From the NCBI GenBank assembly GCA_040902305.1, contig JBBDXN010000152.1, positions 1-64,000 of the forward strand: DNA of 64,000 nucleotides, given 5' to 3'. Shown here in pieces: positions 18,932-27,383 of this stretch; the first letter of the stretch is position 1; each line of letters starts with the position of its first letter. This stretch comes from CAMLFJ01 sp040902305. GTDB lineage: Bacteria > Methylomirabilota > Methylomirabilia > Rokubacteriales > CSP1-6. The notes beneath the pieces were generated by a model that did no database searches, had not been told where the DNA came from, and saw only the letters and a list, made by a program, of their open reading frames with translations. The position numbers and the translations under genes are program-made.

Positions 18932-19594
18932 TCACGGCTTGCAGACGCGGAAGTCGGCGTAGTCGCCCTGCGCGCTGCTCTTGGTGTCGTCCGAGTCGGT
19001 GAGGACCGCGATTCCGGCGGGCTTGGGCACCTCCGTCCCGCCAAAGTACTTCTGGTAGTCCCGCCGCACGTCGACCTGCTCCTCGACCCAGCGGCCGCCC
19101 GGCGCGCCGCTGCGCAGGACGCGCACCTGGGTACTCCCCGCGCTCGAGGTCAGATGCGTCCCCGCCGGCACCACCCGGCTCCAGACGTACTTGACGCTCT
19201 TCACCGACACCTTCGAGGTCGGGAAGACGGCATAGACGGACAGCGCGCTGTCGTTGGTGGAGGTTTTCCGCTCGTCGGAGTCCTTCGGGAACTCGAGGGG
19301 CCGCCACTTCCAGGCCAGGACCGGATAGGCCTCGAGGTCCCACGCCACCTCGCGGCCGGCCTGGATCCCGACGCGCCGGGCGACGCCCCGGAGGAACCGG
19401 CGCCCGCCTTCCTCGCGAACCGAGAACACCGGCCGCCCCGACTCCTTGCGCGGCTTCCACTGCGAAGGGAACTCGCCGAGCCAGCCCTGGGAGAAATCGT
19501 CGAGGGCGACACACTCCGCGGCGAACGCGACGCCGGGGCCGGCGCCGAGCGAGAAAACCAGGAGCAGGAGCGCGATCAGCGGCCGCGGCGCCAC
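18932..19594 (-). CDS. Secreted DUF3047 protein
   Basis: About 220 residues. A hydrophobic signal peptide (APRPLIALLLLVFSLGAGPG) with AFA-AEC cleavage leads into a beta-rich DUF3047 domain (LAWKWRPLEFPKDSDERKTS; TNDSALSVYAVFPTS). The start is uncertain: the GTG at 19594 gives a normal signal peptide and a 19-nt overlap with the VWA gene; the longest frame begins at 19648. The family is periplasmic and of unknown role, possibly carbohydrate binding. The downstream UGSC operon begins 12 nt further. Confidence 0.75.
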   Translation of the reverse strand: MAPRPLIALLLLVFSLGAGPGVAFAAECVALDDFSQGWLGEFPSQWKPRKESGRPVFSVREEGGRRFLRGVARRVGIQAGREVAWDLEAYPVLAWKWRPLEFPKDSDERKTSTNDSALSVYAVFPTSKVSVKSVKYVWSRVVPAGTHLTSSAGSTQVRVLRSGAPGGRWVEEQVDVRRDYQKYFGGTEVPKPAGIAVLTDSDDTKSSAQGDYADFRVCKP

Positions 19595-20985
19595 CAGGAA
19601 TGAACCAGATGGTCGACGACCTGGACGAGCTGCCCCACCGTGCGGCACTCCTTCACGATGTCACAGGCCGGCGAGTAGAGCGGCATCACGCTATCCCCGA
19701 TGCCCCAGCCCCACTGCCCCTCGGGATTCAGCCAGATGACGCCCTTCACCCGCTCCCGGATCTGCCGGATGGCCCAGGCCTGCGGGTCGTTGTAGTTGTT
19801 GCGCGCATCACCCAGGATCAGCACGGTGGTCTTGCGGTCGAGCGACTCGAGCTCGGTCCGCACGAAGCGGCTGAACGCGTACCCGAAGTCGGAGCGGCAG
19901 TGATAGTCCACCGAGGAGGACTTGAGCGCCCAGTCGATCGCGGTGTCCACCGGGTAGATATTGAAGGCCTGGGTGACCTCCGCGATCTCGGACACGAAGA
20001 CGTAGGAGCGCACGCGGGAGAAGCACTCCTGCAGGCTCCACACCAGCTGCAGCATGAAGCGGGACGCGTTGCGCACCGAGTCCGACACGTCGCAGAGGGT
20101 GATCAGCTTGGGCTTCTCGCGGTGGCGCCGGCGGAAGCGCACCTCCATCGGCACGCCGCCGTACTGGAGACTCTGTCTGATGGTCCGCCGCGAGTCGAGC
20201 CGCCCCTTCTCCTCCTGGCGCTGGCGGAGGGCGAGCGCGTCCTTGATCTTGCGGGCCAATCGCGCCACCACCGCCTTCATCTGGGCGACCTCGTCGGCGG
20301 AGAGCGCGAAGAGCGGCTTGTCGGTCAGCACCTCACGGCTGAGCTTCTCGCCCTGGCGGAACGCCCGGCGCTCGAGCTCGCGCTCGACGTGCTGGCGGAT
20401 CATGCGGCGGAAGGCCTCGAGGCGGAGGTCGAGATAGTTCCGGATGCGCGCGAGCATCCCCGGGTCGAGTCCCTTGGCCTCCAGGAGCTGCATGATGCGG
20501 CTCAGGTCGCGCTCGATCGCCTCCCAGTCGAACTTGTCGTAGATCCGCCGGGAGAAGTAGCCGACCTGCAGAAAGTACATCAGCCGCTCGAGGCCGGTGC
20601 CCTGCCCCTCCTGGCGGATGGCCATCTCCATGTCGCTGCCTTCGCCCTGCAGGAGGAGCTCGGTGAGCTCGTCCATCTCCATTCCCGATTCGGAGGTCAG
20701 GCGATCGAGCATCTCCTGGATCTTCGGATCCTCGGGACCGAGGGCCTTCTTGAGGCCTTCCCCGAGCGCCTGGAGGTCGAGAAAGTAGAGGTCGAAGATG
20801 CGGTTGAAGGTGACGAGATCGCGCGATTCCTTGACGAGCGTCGTGGCGAGCGCGCTCTTGAACGTCTCGCGGTCCTCGAGGCCGATCTCGGTGGAGGCGG
20901 CGAGCGCGTCCAGCGCCTCGCTGGGCGAGATGCGCATCTCGGCCCGCCTGAGGTCTCCGATGAATTCCAGGATCCGTTGGTCCAT
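19576..20985 (-). CDS. CoxE-like von Willebrand factor A protein
   Basis: A 469-residue protein. The N-terminal two thirds are helical and charged; the C-terminal VWA domain has the metal-ion adhesion motif D-x-S-x-S in TLCDVSDSVRNAS and a later ILGDARNNYNDP. CoxE-type VWA proteins work with MoxR AAA+ ATPases in metal insertion or protein-complex maturation. A MoxR gene is transcribed in the same direction about 830 bp upstream with only one small gene and a repeat region between, so the pair likely forms one chaperone system. The client is unknown; no CO dehydrogenase or methanol dehydrogenase genes are nearby. Confidence 0.88.
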   Translation of the reverse strand: MDQRILEFIGDLRRAEMRISPSEALDALAASTEIGLEDRETFKSALATTLVKESRDLVTFNRIFDLYFLDLQALGEGLKKALGPEDPKIQEMLDRLTSESGMEMDELTELLLQGEGSDMEMAIRQEGQGTGLERLMYFLQVGYFSRRIYDKFDWEAIERDLSRIMQLLEAKGLDPGMLARIRNYLDLRLEAFRRMIRQHVERELERRAFRQGEKLSREVLTDKPLFALSADEVAQMKAVVARLARKIKDALALRQRQEEKGRLDSRRTIRQSLQYGGVPMEVRFRRRHREKPKLITLCDVSDSVRNASRFMLQLVWSLQECFSRVRSYVFVSEIAEVTQAFNIYPVDTAIDWALKSSSVDYHCRSDFGYAFSRFVRTELESLDRKTTVLILGDARNNYNDPQAWAIRQIRERVKGVIWLNPEGQWGWGIGDSVMPLYSPACDIVKECRTVGQLVQVVDHLVHSWWRRGR

Positions 20986-21032
20986 TTATCTAGCTTGAAT
21001 GTAGATGCAGTCGGTTTGGCGGTTTGGCCTCT

Positions 21033-21207
21033 TCGCGCAAGCGCTCATCGGGGCCTCCGCGCGACCGGGAAGCCATCCGCACCCCCGGTGACCAGCTTTT
21101 TCGCTTCCGGCACGGCTGCTCGCGCAAGCGCTCATCGGGGCCTCCGCGCAACCGGGAAGCCATCCGGGCCTCCCGTGACCGGCTTTCTCGCTTCCGGCGC
21201 GGCTGTT
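21033..21207. repeat. Tandem direct repeat, two 87-bp units
   Basis: Unit 1 (21033-21119) and unit 2 (21120-21206) share TCGCGCAAGCGCTCATCGGG, then CCTCCGCG, ACCGGGAAGCCATCCG, and GCTTTCTCGCTTCCGGC with few differences. A third, decayed start follows. The unit is 29 codons long, so both minus-strand open frames stay open through it. It sits in the ~265-bp spacer between two genes and has no ribosome site of its own. Confidence 0.85.
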
Positions 21208-21251
21208 CGCGTCGGCGCTGCTGCGGGCGACCCGCTTCGGCACCTTGGCGC

Positions 21252-21812
21252 TCATCTCGTGAAGTGGACCCAGGAGGACTTGAAGACGTCTTCGCCACCG
21301 TCGCGGGTGATCGGGTGGAGGCGTCCGTCCTCGAGGCGGATCAGGCCGTGGAAGGAGCCCTGCGCGATCAGGTGCGTCATCTTGAGCTTCCATCCCAGTG
21401 GGCCCGCCGGCGCGTCCTCGTCGCGCTCGACCGCGCGGGTGACGTCGGACACGTCGCCGACCAGGTGCAGGACGCGCACCGGGCCCTCGGTGCAGCGGAG
21501 ACCCAGCACGACCTTGTAGGACGGACCCTGGCGGAACGTCTCCACCGTCATCTCCCCCGGATGGAGGAGGTGCGGCACCGCCTCCGGCATGGTGACCCGG
21601 TAGAAGTCCCGGGGCGACGGGTGGATGTAGTAGAAGTGCCAAAACCCCGCCGCGAAGATCCAGAGCTTGGTGTATTCCCCGAGCGCCCCCGAGATGCAGC
21701 GCCCGCCCTCGATGAACACGGGACCCGAGGGCCCCAGCTCGGCGAGCCGGATGCGGGGGCTCGGAAACCAGAGCTCGCGGAATTCGGTGGGGCCGGACCA
21801 GCTCCCGCTCAT
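21252..21812 (-). CDS. Conserved hypothetical protein between MoxR and VWA genes
   Basis: A 186-residue soluble protein beginning MSGSWSGPTEFRELWFPSPR, rich in aromatic residues (FAAGFWHFYYIHPSP) and with no membrane or signal segment. It starts 6 nt after the MoxR stop and is therefore in the same operon. I do not recognise the family. Context suggests an accessory of the MoxR/VWA pair. Confidence 0.7.
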   Translation of the reverse strand: MSGSWSGPTEFRELWFPSPRIRLAELGPSGPVFIEGGRCISGALGEYTKLWIFAAGFWHFYYIHPSPRDFYRVTMPEAVPHLLHPGEMTVETFRQGPSYKVVLGLRCTEGPVRVLHLVGDVSDVTRAVERDEDAPAGPLGWKLKMTHLIAQGSFHGLIRLEDGRLHPITRDGGEDVFKSSWVHFTR

Positions 21813-21818
21813 GGGCGA

Positions 21819-22733
21819 CTAGCCCAGGTCGGCCAGCACCTTGTCGAGGGCGCCCTTGACCCGCTCGAGGTCCTTCTCGTGCTTGACGAGCAGGGTGAGG
21901 GTGGATTCCACCAGATCGCGGTCGAGCTGTTCCGCGTTGAGGATGACCAGCGAGCGCGCCCAGTCGAGGCTCTCCGAGATCGACGGCGCCTTGCGGAGCT
22001 CGAGCCCGCGGATGCGCTGCACCGCGGTGACCACGGTCTGGGCGAGGCGCTCGGAGACCTCGGGGACCTTCAGGCGAATGATCGCCAGTTCTTCGTCGGG
22101 GGGCGGGAAGTCGATGAACAGGTGCAGGCACCGCCGCTTGAGGCCGTCCGAGAGCTCCCGCGCGTTGTTGGAGGTGAGCACCACCAGGGGGATCTGGGTG
22201 GCCCGGATCGTCCCCAGCTCCGGCACCGAGACCTGGAAGTCGGACAAGACCTCCAGCAAGAACGCTTCGAACTCCGGCTCCGCCTTGTCGATCTCGTCCA
22301 CCAGCAGCACCACCGGATCCGGGGACTCGATGGCCTGCAGCAGCGGGCGCGGCGCCAGGAAGCGGTGGGAGAAGAAGGCGTCGTCCTGGCCGGAGATGCG
22401 CGCGACCGCGTCGGGCAGGGACGGGGCGTCCGCGATCAGCTCGCCGATACGCTCCCGCAGGAGCTGCGTGTAGAGGAGCTGCTTGGCGTACTTCCACTCG
22501 TAGAGCGCCTTGCCCTCGTCGAGGCCTTCGTAGCACTGCAAGCGAATGAGATGCCGCCCGGTCACCTCGGCGAGCGTCTTGGCCAGCTCGGTCTTGCCCA
22601 CGCCGGCCGGTCCCTCGATGAGCACCGGCCGTCCCATGCGCTCGGCGAGGAAGACGACGGTGCAGATCCGGCGGTTGGCGATGTAGCGAGCGTTCTTGAA
22701 CTGCTGCTGGACGTCCTCGACGGACTGAAACAT
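21819..22733 (-). CDS. MoxR-family AAA+ ATPase
   Basis: A 304-residue AAA+ chaperone: Walker A EGPAGVGKTELA near residue 39, Walker B VVLLVDEIDKAE, sensor 1 VVLTSNNARELSD and an arginine finger in LKRRCLHLFIDFP. MoxR ATPases remodel enzyme complexes or load metals together with VWA proteins, and a CoxE-like VWA gene is downstream. The start ATG is preceded by GGGAG. A TGC-TACACT element lies upstream. Confidence 0.93.
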   Translation of the reverse strand: MFQSVEDVQQQFKNARYIANRRICTVVFLAERMGRPVLIEGPAGVGKTELAKTLAEVTGRHLIRLQCYEGLDEGKALYEWKYAKQLLYTQLLRERIGELIADAPSLPDAVARISGQDDAFFSHRFLAPRPLLQAIESPDPVVLLVDEIDKAEPEFEAFLLEVLSDFQVSVPELGTIRATQIPLVVLTSNNARELSDGLKRRCLHLFIDFPPPDEELAIIRLKVPEVSERLAQTVVTAVQRIRGLELRKAPSISESLDWARSLVILNAEQLDRDLVESTLTLLVKHEKDLERVKGALDKVLADLG

Positions 22734-22762
22734 GGCGGCTCCCTGAGTGTGAATTGGCGGCC

Positions 22763-22771
22763 AGTGTAGCA
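22763..22771 (-). promoter_or_regulatory. Extended -10 of the MoxR operon
   Basis: On the minus strand TGC-TACACT, an extended -10 about 30 nt before the MoxR start. No good -35 is visible. Confidence 0.4.
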
Positions 22772-22782
22772 CGAGACGGCGG

Positions 22783-22811
22783 TTGGCGGCCCTCCCCGAC
22801 GGTGGGACACT
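22783..22811 (+). promoter_or_regulatory. Promoter of the M48 protease gene
   Basis: TTGGCG (22783-22788), 17-bp spacer, GACACT (22806-22811). The -10 ends 6 nt before the ATG and no ribosome site lies between, so the message would be leaderless. Confidence 0.45.
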
Positions 22812-22817
22812 CGGGTC

Positions 22818-23945
22818 ATGGCCTCGACACCGGCGCGGGAAGACGGCGCCCGCGCGCGCGTCTACCACCGGCGGCAGCTCTTCCTCTCCCTGCTCGGCCT
22901 GGCCCTCGCGGTCGCCTACCTGTCCTGCCTCATCGAGCTGCGCGCGGCGGCGCGGATCGGCGACTACCTCGCGCGGTGGACGCCCGCGTGGTGGCTCGAG
23001 CTCGGCATCGTGCTGCTCGTCCTCGCGGGCGGGTATCGGGTCCTCACGCTGCCGCTGGCCTGGCTCGGCGGCTACTGGCTCCCGCGCCGCTTCGGGCTGC
23101 TGCACCAGCCGTTCCGCCGCTGGCTCTGGGACGCCGCGAAGGCGGCCCTGCTCGGCGCGATCCTCGGGCTGCTGGCCGTGGAGATCGTCTACGGATTGCT
23201 CCGGCTCACCCCCTGGTGGTGGCTCTGGGGCGCGGCGGTGTTCCTCGCGGGCTACGCGCTCCTGGCCCTGGTCGCGCCCATCTGGCTCGTGCCGCTCTTC
23301 TATCGCCTCACCCCGCTGCCCGACGGCGAGCTCCTGACCCGGCTGGTGGCCCTCGCCGCGCGCGTCGGCGTGCCGGTCACCGGAGTATTCGTGGTGGACC
23401 AGTCGCGCAAGAGCCGTACCGCCAACGCGGCGGTGACGGGGCTGGGCCGCACTCGGCGCATCCTGCTCTTCGACACGCTGCTGGACGAGTTCACCCCGGA
23501 CGAGATCGAGGCGGTGCTGGCCCACGAACTGGCCCATCAGATCCACGGCGACATCCGCCGCGGGCTGCTGGTGCAGGGGGCCCTGACCCTCGTCACCTTC
23601 TGGATCGCCGACGGCGCTCTCCGGCTCGGCGCCCGATGGCTGGGCCTCGACGGCCCCGCGGACATCGCGGGGCTGCCGCTGTTCGGCCTCATCCTGGTGG
23701 CGGTGAGCCTGGCCGCGCTGCCCCTCGCCAACGGCTGGTCGCGGCATGTCGAGCGGCGGGCCGACCGTTTCGCGCTCGAGACCATCGCGGATCCTCGGGC
23801 CTTCATCGCCTCCATGGAGCGCCTCGCCACGCTCAACCTGGCCGAGCGCGATCCCCATCGGCTCGAAGAATTCTTCCTCTACTCGCATCCCTCGATCGGC
23901 CGCCGGATCGCCCTCGCCCGGCAGTTTCTCCATGGTCTGACCTGA
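22818..23945 (+). CDS. M48 (Ste24/HtpX-like) membrane metalloprotease
   Basis: A 375-residue zinc protease with an N-terminal CAAX-protease-1 membrane region (several helices), then the catalytic HELAH (in VLAHELAHQIHGD, near residue 235) and the third zinc ligand Glu in the ERRADRFALET segment. Eukaryotic Ste24 relatives trim prenylated proteins; bacterial ones act in membrane-protein quality control. It is divergent from the MoxR operon and stands alone. Confidence 0.92.
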   Translation: MASTPAREDGARARVYHRRQLFLSLLGLALAVAYLSCLIELRAAARIGDYLARWTPAWWLELGIVLLVLAGGYRVLTLPLAWLGGYWLPRRFGLLHQPFRRWLWDAAKAALLGAILGLLAVEIVYGLLRLTPWWWLWGAAVFLAGYALLALVAPIWLVPLFYRLTPLPDGELLTRLVALAARVGVPVTGVFVVDQSRKSRTANAAVTGLGRTRRILLFDTLLDEFTPDEIEAVLAHELAHQIHGDIRRGLLVQGALTLVTFWIADGALRLGARWLGLDGPADIAGLPLFGLILVAVSLAALPLANGWSRHVERRADRFALETIADPRAFIASMERLATLNLAERDPHRLEEFFLYSHPSIGRRIALARQFLHGLT

Positions 23946-24015
23946 CAGTGTGTCGGGGCAGCATCGCTCCCCTTTCCGGGGCCCGTTCAGAAACAATGTA
24001 AATAGCTGGAATACA

Positions 24016-24024
24016 TGGTATTAT
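24016..24024 (+). promoter_or_regulatory. Extended -10 upstream of the GAF kinase
   Basis: TGG-TATTAT in a locally AT-rich patch (23991-24030), unusual for this GC-rich sequence. No clear -35. Confidence 0.4.
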
Positions 24025-24088
24025 TCAGGTACACCCTGTGGCACTTCGCTTGCTTGGTACGCGGAGGGCGCATCAAGGCGTACGAGCA

Positions 24089-25414
24089 ATGAGGAGCCGG
24101 GACGAACTGACAATGACCCGAGTCAACAGTCGCGGAGCAGGCGGCGCCTCGTCGCTGATCCGTCATCTGCAGATTCTTCGCACGGTGACCGAGGCGGTGA
24201 GCCGTTCGCTCGATCTCACTGAAGTCATCCAGAAGTCGCTGAGTGCCCTGACTCACGTCACCGGCCACGAGATCGCGAGCCTGCATCTCGTCTCCTCCGA
24301 CGGCAAGATGCTGCTGCTGCGCGGGGAGCGCGGCCTGTCCGATCGCCTGCGCGCGGTCAACGAGGTGCTGCCGATCGGTCAGGGCTTGATCGGGAGGGTG
24401 GCCGCCTCGGGCCGAGTGCGCCGCGTGGACGAGGCCGGGCGCGCGCCCGATCTGCTGCCCGCCGCGCGGGCCGCGGTGTCTGCGGATGGCATCCGCGGCT
24501 TCCTGTGCGTGCCCATCCGGGCGCGTCACCGCATCCTGGGTACGCTCTCGCTCGGGCGGCAGACCGAGGAACGCTTCTCGAGCGAGGAGATCGCCCTGCT
24601 CGAGTCCAGCGCCGACCAGATCGGGCTGGCGCTGGACAACGCCCGCCTGTACACGGAGACGCGCCTGCAGCTAGAGGAGCTCCGGCTCTCGCACACCGAC
24701 GTGGTGCGGGCGGAGCGGCTGGCCGCGGTCGGGGAGCTGGCCGGCGGCGTCGCCCACGAGATCAACAATCCGCTCATGATCATCCTGGGCCAGGTGCACC
24801 TGCTGCTGCAGTCGCAGGACCACGACGCGGTCCTCACCGGCCTGAAGGTGATCGACGGGGCCACCAAGCGCGCCGCCAATATCGTGCGCGAGCTGGTGCT
24901 CTTCGCGGAGCGCTCGCCGCTCCGGCGCGCGCGATGCAAGGTCAGCGACCAGATCTACAAGGTGCTCTCCTTGCACCAGTCGCGGCTCGAGGGCGCCCAC
25001 ATCACGGTGCGGACCGAGTTCGAGGAAGTGCCCGAGATCTGGGCCGACAGCAACCAGCTCCAGGAGGCGCTCTTCCACCTGGTGCAGAACGCCGAGCAGG
25101 CGATGTCCGCCTCGCGCGGCGCCGGCACCCTTGCCATCCGGGTGCGGCCCGCGGGCGACGGCGTGCGGATCGAGGTCGCCGACGACGGGCCGGGGGTGGC
25201 GCCAGACGATCTCGCCCGCGTCTTCAACCCGTTCTTCACCACCAAGGCGCCCGGTGAAGGCCGCGGCCTGGGCCTGTCGGTCGCCCACAGCGTGGTGGCC
25301 GAGCACGAGGGGCGCCTCTGGGCCGAGAACCGTCCCGGCGGCGGCGCGATGTTCGTGATCGAGCTGCCGGGCGGCGTGCCGGCCGCCGACCCCGCCCTCA
25401 CCGCGTCCGGCTGA
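24089..25414 (+). CDS. GAF-domain sensor histidine kinase
   Basis: A 441-residue soluble kinase: GAF sensor (residues ~25-190, LTEVIQKSLSALTHVTGHEI onward), HisKA with the phospho-His in GVAHEINNPLMIILGQVHLL, and a full HATPase_c with N box LVQNAEQAM, G1 VADDGPGV, F box FNPFFTTK and G2 GLGLSV. The start could be an upstream GTG (24038) or ATGs at 24089 or 24113; none has a good ribosome site. No response regulator is adjacent. It is cytoplasmic, so it likely senses an internal signal. Confidence 0.9.
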   Translation: MRSRDELTMTRVNSRGAGGASSLIRHLQILRTVTEAVSRSLDLTEVIQKSLSALTHVTGHEIASLHLVSSDGKMLLLRGERGLSDRLRAVNEVLPIGQGLIGRVAASGRVRRVDEAGRAPDLLPAARAAVSADGIRGFLCVPIRARHRILGTLSLGRQTEERFSSEEIALLESSADQIGLALDNARLYTETRLQLEELRLSHTDVVRAERLAAVGELAGGVAHEINNPLMIILGQVHLLLQSQDHDAVLTGLKVIDGATKRAANIVRELVLFAERSPLRRARCKVSDQIYKVLSLHQSRLEGAHITVRTEFEEVPEIWADSNQLQEALFHLVQNAEQAMSASRGAGTLAIRVRPAGDGVRIEVADDGPGVAPDDLARVFNPFFTTKAPGEGRGLGLSVAHSVVAEHEGRLWAENRPGGGAMFVIELPGGVPAADPALTASG

Positions 25415-25467
25415 GTCGCCCCGCTCTCGTCGCCCGCCGCCGCGGGCCCGTGATACTCTCTTCCCCC

Positions 25468-25659
25468 GTGCGCTCCGCCGTCCTCGGTCGAACCGTCCTC
25501 GCCCTCGCCGTTGCCCTCACGCTGACGGCCTGCGCCCCCGCGAGCTCCCCGCGCGGCTCGTCGTCGCCGACCGTGCGCTGCGTGGACGAGCCGGGCCGCG
25601 GCGGTTCACTCGACGCCAGCCGGCCGCTCTTCTTCCTCTTCTGCGCGCAGTCCCCCTGA
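25468..25659 (+). CDS. Small putative lipoprotein
   Basis: A GTG at 25468 starts a signal sequence (VRSAVLGRTVLALAVALTL) with lipobox LTAC, then about 40 residues with two further Cys (VRCVDE, FLFCAQSP) in the mature part. A GATACT -10-like element ends 11 nt before the GTG with no ribosome site. No family recognised; existence rests on the signal and lipobox. Confidence 0.5.
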   Translation: MRSAVLGRTVLALAVALTLTACAPASSPRGSSSPTVRCVDEPGRGGSLDASRPLFFLFCAQSP

Positions 25660-25669
25660 CCGCGGCCGC

Positions 25670-25686
25670 CCGGGCGCGGCGCCCGG
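25670..25686. terminator. GC hairpin between convergent small genes
   Basis: CCGGGC-GCGGC-GCCCGG, a 6-bp GC stem with no T run, lies between the stops of two convergent genes and could serve as a bidirectional, possibly Rho-assisted, terminator. Confidence 0.4.
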
Positions 25687-25690
25687 CTCG

Positions 25691-25894
25691 CTACCGCCGG
25701 CGTGGCCAGTAGCGGGCCATCCCCAGGCGCAGGGCGAGGATCCACGCGAGCGCGCCCATGATCAGCCAGAAGAGCGCGGCGACCAGCTCTCCGGTGAGCC
25801 GCATGCGCTCGAAATGCGGCCACGTCCACCAGACACCGAAGAGCAGCGCCCCCAGCCAGACCACCATCATCACCGCCCACACGTAGGCAAGCAT
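25691..25894 (-). CDS. Small two-helix membrane protein
   Basis: A 67-residue protein with two hydrophobic helices (LAYVWAVMMVVWLGALLFGV and LVAALFWLIMGALAWILALR) joined by a charged loop WPHFERMRLTG, ending in basic residues. The ribosome site GGGAG sits inside the arm of a 12-bp hairpin just upstream. It follows another tiny membrane protein in the same direction. Family unknown. Confidence 0.6.
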   Translation of the reverse strand: MLAYVWAVMMVVWLGALLFGVWWTWPHFERMRLTGELVAALFWLIMGALAWILALRLGMARYWPRRR

Positions 25895-25902
25895 GAGTGA
25901 GT

Positions 25903-25936
25903 CTCCCGGGCGGCGCGGATCGCGGCCGCCCGGGAG
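25903..25936 (-). promoter_or_regulatory. Hairpin that can mask a ribosome-binding site
   Basis: Perfect 12-bp inverted repeat CTCCCGGGCGGC / GCCGCCCGGGAG with a 10-nt loop, between the 38-residue and 67-residue membrane genes. On the transcript the 3' arm contains the GGGAG used by the second gene. Confidence 0.7.
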
Positions 25937-25944
25937 GAAGGGGC

Positions 25945-26061
25945 CTATCCGCCGAAGCGCTTGGCGATCTCGCCCGGCAGCACCGTGACCGCCCAGATGC
26001 CGACGCCGCCGAAGCCGGTGACGACGGTGATCCAGAGCAGCCACGTGTTGAGCTTGCTCAC
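25945..26061 (-). CDS. Very small single-helix membrane protein
   Basis: A 38-residue frame with a GTG start 8 nt after GGAGGG. It reads VSKLNTWLLWITVVTGFGGV then GIWAVTVLPG and a basic tail: one membrane helix. Good ribosome site and co-orientation with the next small membrane gene support it. Such peptides often are accessory subunits of transporters or oxidases; nothing here shows which. Confidence 0.5.
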   Translation of the reverse strand: MSKLNTWLLWITVVTGFGGVGIWAVTVLPGEIAKRFGG

Positions 26062-26208
26062 CTTGAATCCCTCCGGCAGACGCCGGTTGTTCAGCAACAG
26101 GATCTGCCAGGCGCCGATCGACCGGTAGATCAGCGCGGAGTGCGTCTTGTCAAGGCGGCGCCGCGACGGTATGCTCGCGGCGGTTCCGATTCCACCGTGG
26201 AGGCTCCC

Positions 26209-27378
26209 ATGACCGCTATCAAGGATTCCATCGCGCAGGCCGTCGACCGCCTGGGCGACGAGCTCGAAGCCCTCTCCCGCCAGATCCACGATCATCCGGA
26301 GCTGGCCTACCAGGAGGTGAAGGCCTGCGGCTGGCTCAGCGACTTCCTGGCCAAGCAGGGCTACAAGGTCGAGCAGGGAGTGGGCGGGGTGGACACCGCG
26401 TTCCGCGCCACCATCGAGACCGGCGAGGGCCCCACCATCGCGATCCTGTGCGAGTACGACGCGCTCCCCGGCATCGGCCACGCGTGCGGGCACAACGTGA
26501 TCGCCACGTCGGGCGCGGGGGCGGGCGCCGCGCTCGCCGCGGTGCGAGCCCAGCTCCCCAAGGGACGCATCCAGGTGATCGGCACCCCCGCCGAGGAGGG
26601 CGGGGGCGGCAAGGTGAAGCTGATCAAGGCCGGCGTGTTCCGCGAGGTGGACTGCGCGATGATGATCCACGGCTTCGACCGCACGCTCCTGCACCAGGAT
26701 CTTCTCGGCATCGTGCGCGGCACCTTCGAGTTCACCGGCAAGGCCTCGCACGCCTCGGCGGATCCGTGGGAGGGCGTGAACGCCCTCGACGCGGTCATCC
26801 AGATGTTCAACGCGGTCAGCATGCTGCGGCAGCAGGTGCGGCCGGACTGCCGCATCCACGGCATCATCACCAACGGCGGCGCGGCGGCCAACATCATCCC
26901 GGAGCATGCCTCCGCGGTGTTCTACGTGCGGGCGCCCCGGATCGAGACGATGTGGGATCTCTTCAAGCGTGTCACCGCCACCGCCGAGGGCGCGGCCCGG
27001 GCCACCGGCTGCACCCTCAAGGTCACCCAGCACGACAGCGTCTACGAGCCGATGAAGTCGAGCCGGGTGATGCTCGATCTCTTCGCGGCCAACATGAAGA
27101 CGGCGGGCCTCACCGAGGGCGCGCCGATCCCCGACCGCCTGGGCTCCTCCGACGTCGGCAACGTGAGCCAGGTGATCCCGGCGATCCAACCGATGGTGGC
27201 GATCGCGCCCACCGGGATGGCGATCCACACCCGCGAGTTCGCGGAGGCCGCGGTGCAGCCGCTGGCCCGCGCGGGCATGGTCGCGGCGGCCAAGACGATG
27301 GCGCTCACCACCTTCGATCTGCTCGCCGAGCCCGCCCGCGTCAAGGCCGCGAAGGACGAGTTCGCCAGGAGCAAGTAG
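26209..27378 (+). CDS. M20-family amidohydrolase, copy 1
   Basis: A 389-residue metal-dependent amidohydrolase/peptidase of the M20D (hippurate, indole-acetyl-amino-acid, p-aminobenzoyl-glutamate) type. Metal-site motifs: YDALPGIGHACGHN near residue 85 and GTPAEEGGGGK near 128. A dimerisation domain (KASHASADPWEGVNALDA) follows, and a final His region (AIHTREFAEAA). TGGAGG precedes the ATG by 6 nt. Cytoplasmic; hydrolyses N-acyl or amide substrates that I cannot name. Confidence 0.92.
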   Translation: MTAIKDSIAQAVDRLGDELEALSRQIHDHPELAYQEVKACGWLSDFLAKQGYKVEQGVGGVDTAFRATIETGEGPTIAILCEYDALPGIGHACGHNVIATSGAGAGAALAAVRAQLPKGRIQVIGTPAEEGGGGKVKLIKAGVFREVDCAMMIHGFDRTLLHQDLLGIVRGTFEFTGKASHASADPWEGVNALDAVIQMFNAVSMLRQQVRPDCRIHGIITNGGAAANIIPEHASAVFYVRAPRIETMWDLFKRVTATAEGAARATGCTLKVTQHDSVYEPMKSSRVMLDLFAANMKTAGLTEGAPIPDRLGSSDVGNVSQVIPAIQPMVAIAPTGMAIHTREFAEAAVQPLARAGMVAAAKTMALTTFDLLAEPARVKAAKDEFARSK

Positions 27379-27383
27379 GCGCC

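Noticed and set aside
21033..21207. CRISPR-like array
   Set aside because: Only two direct units, contiguous with no spacers and no cas genes nearby.
20990..21298. A small Arg-rich gene over the 87-bp repeats
   Set aside because: No ribosome site and the frame stays open only because the unit is 87 bp; treated as a repeat.
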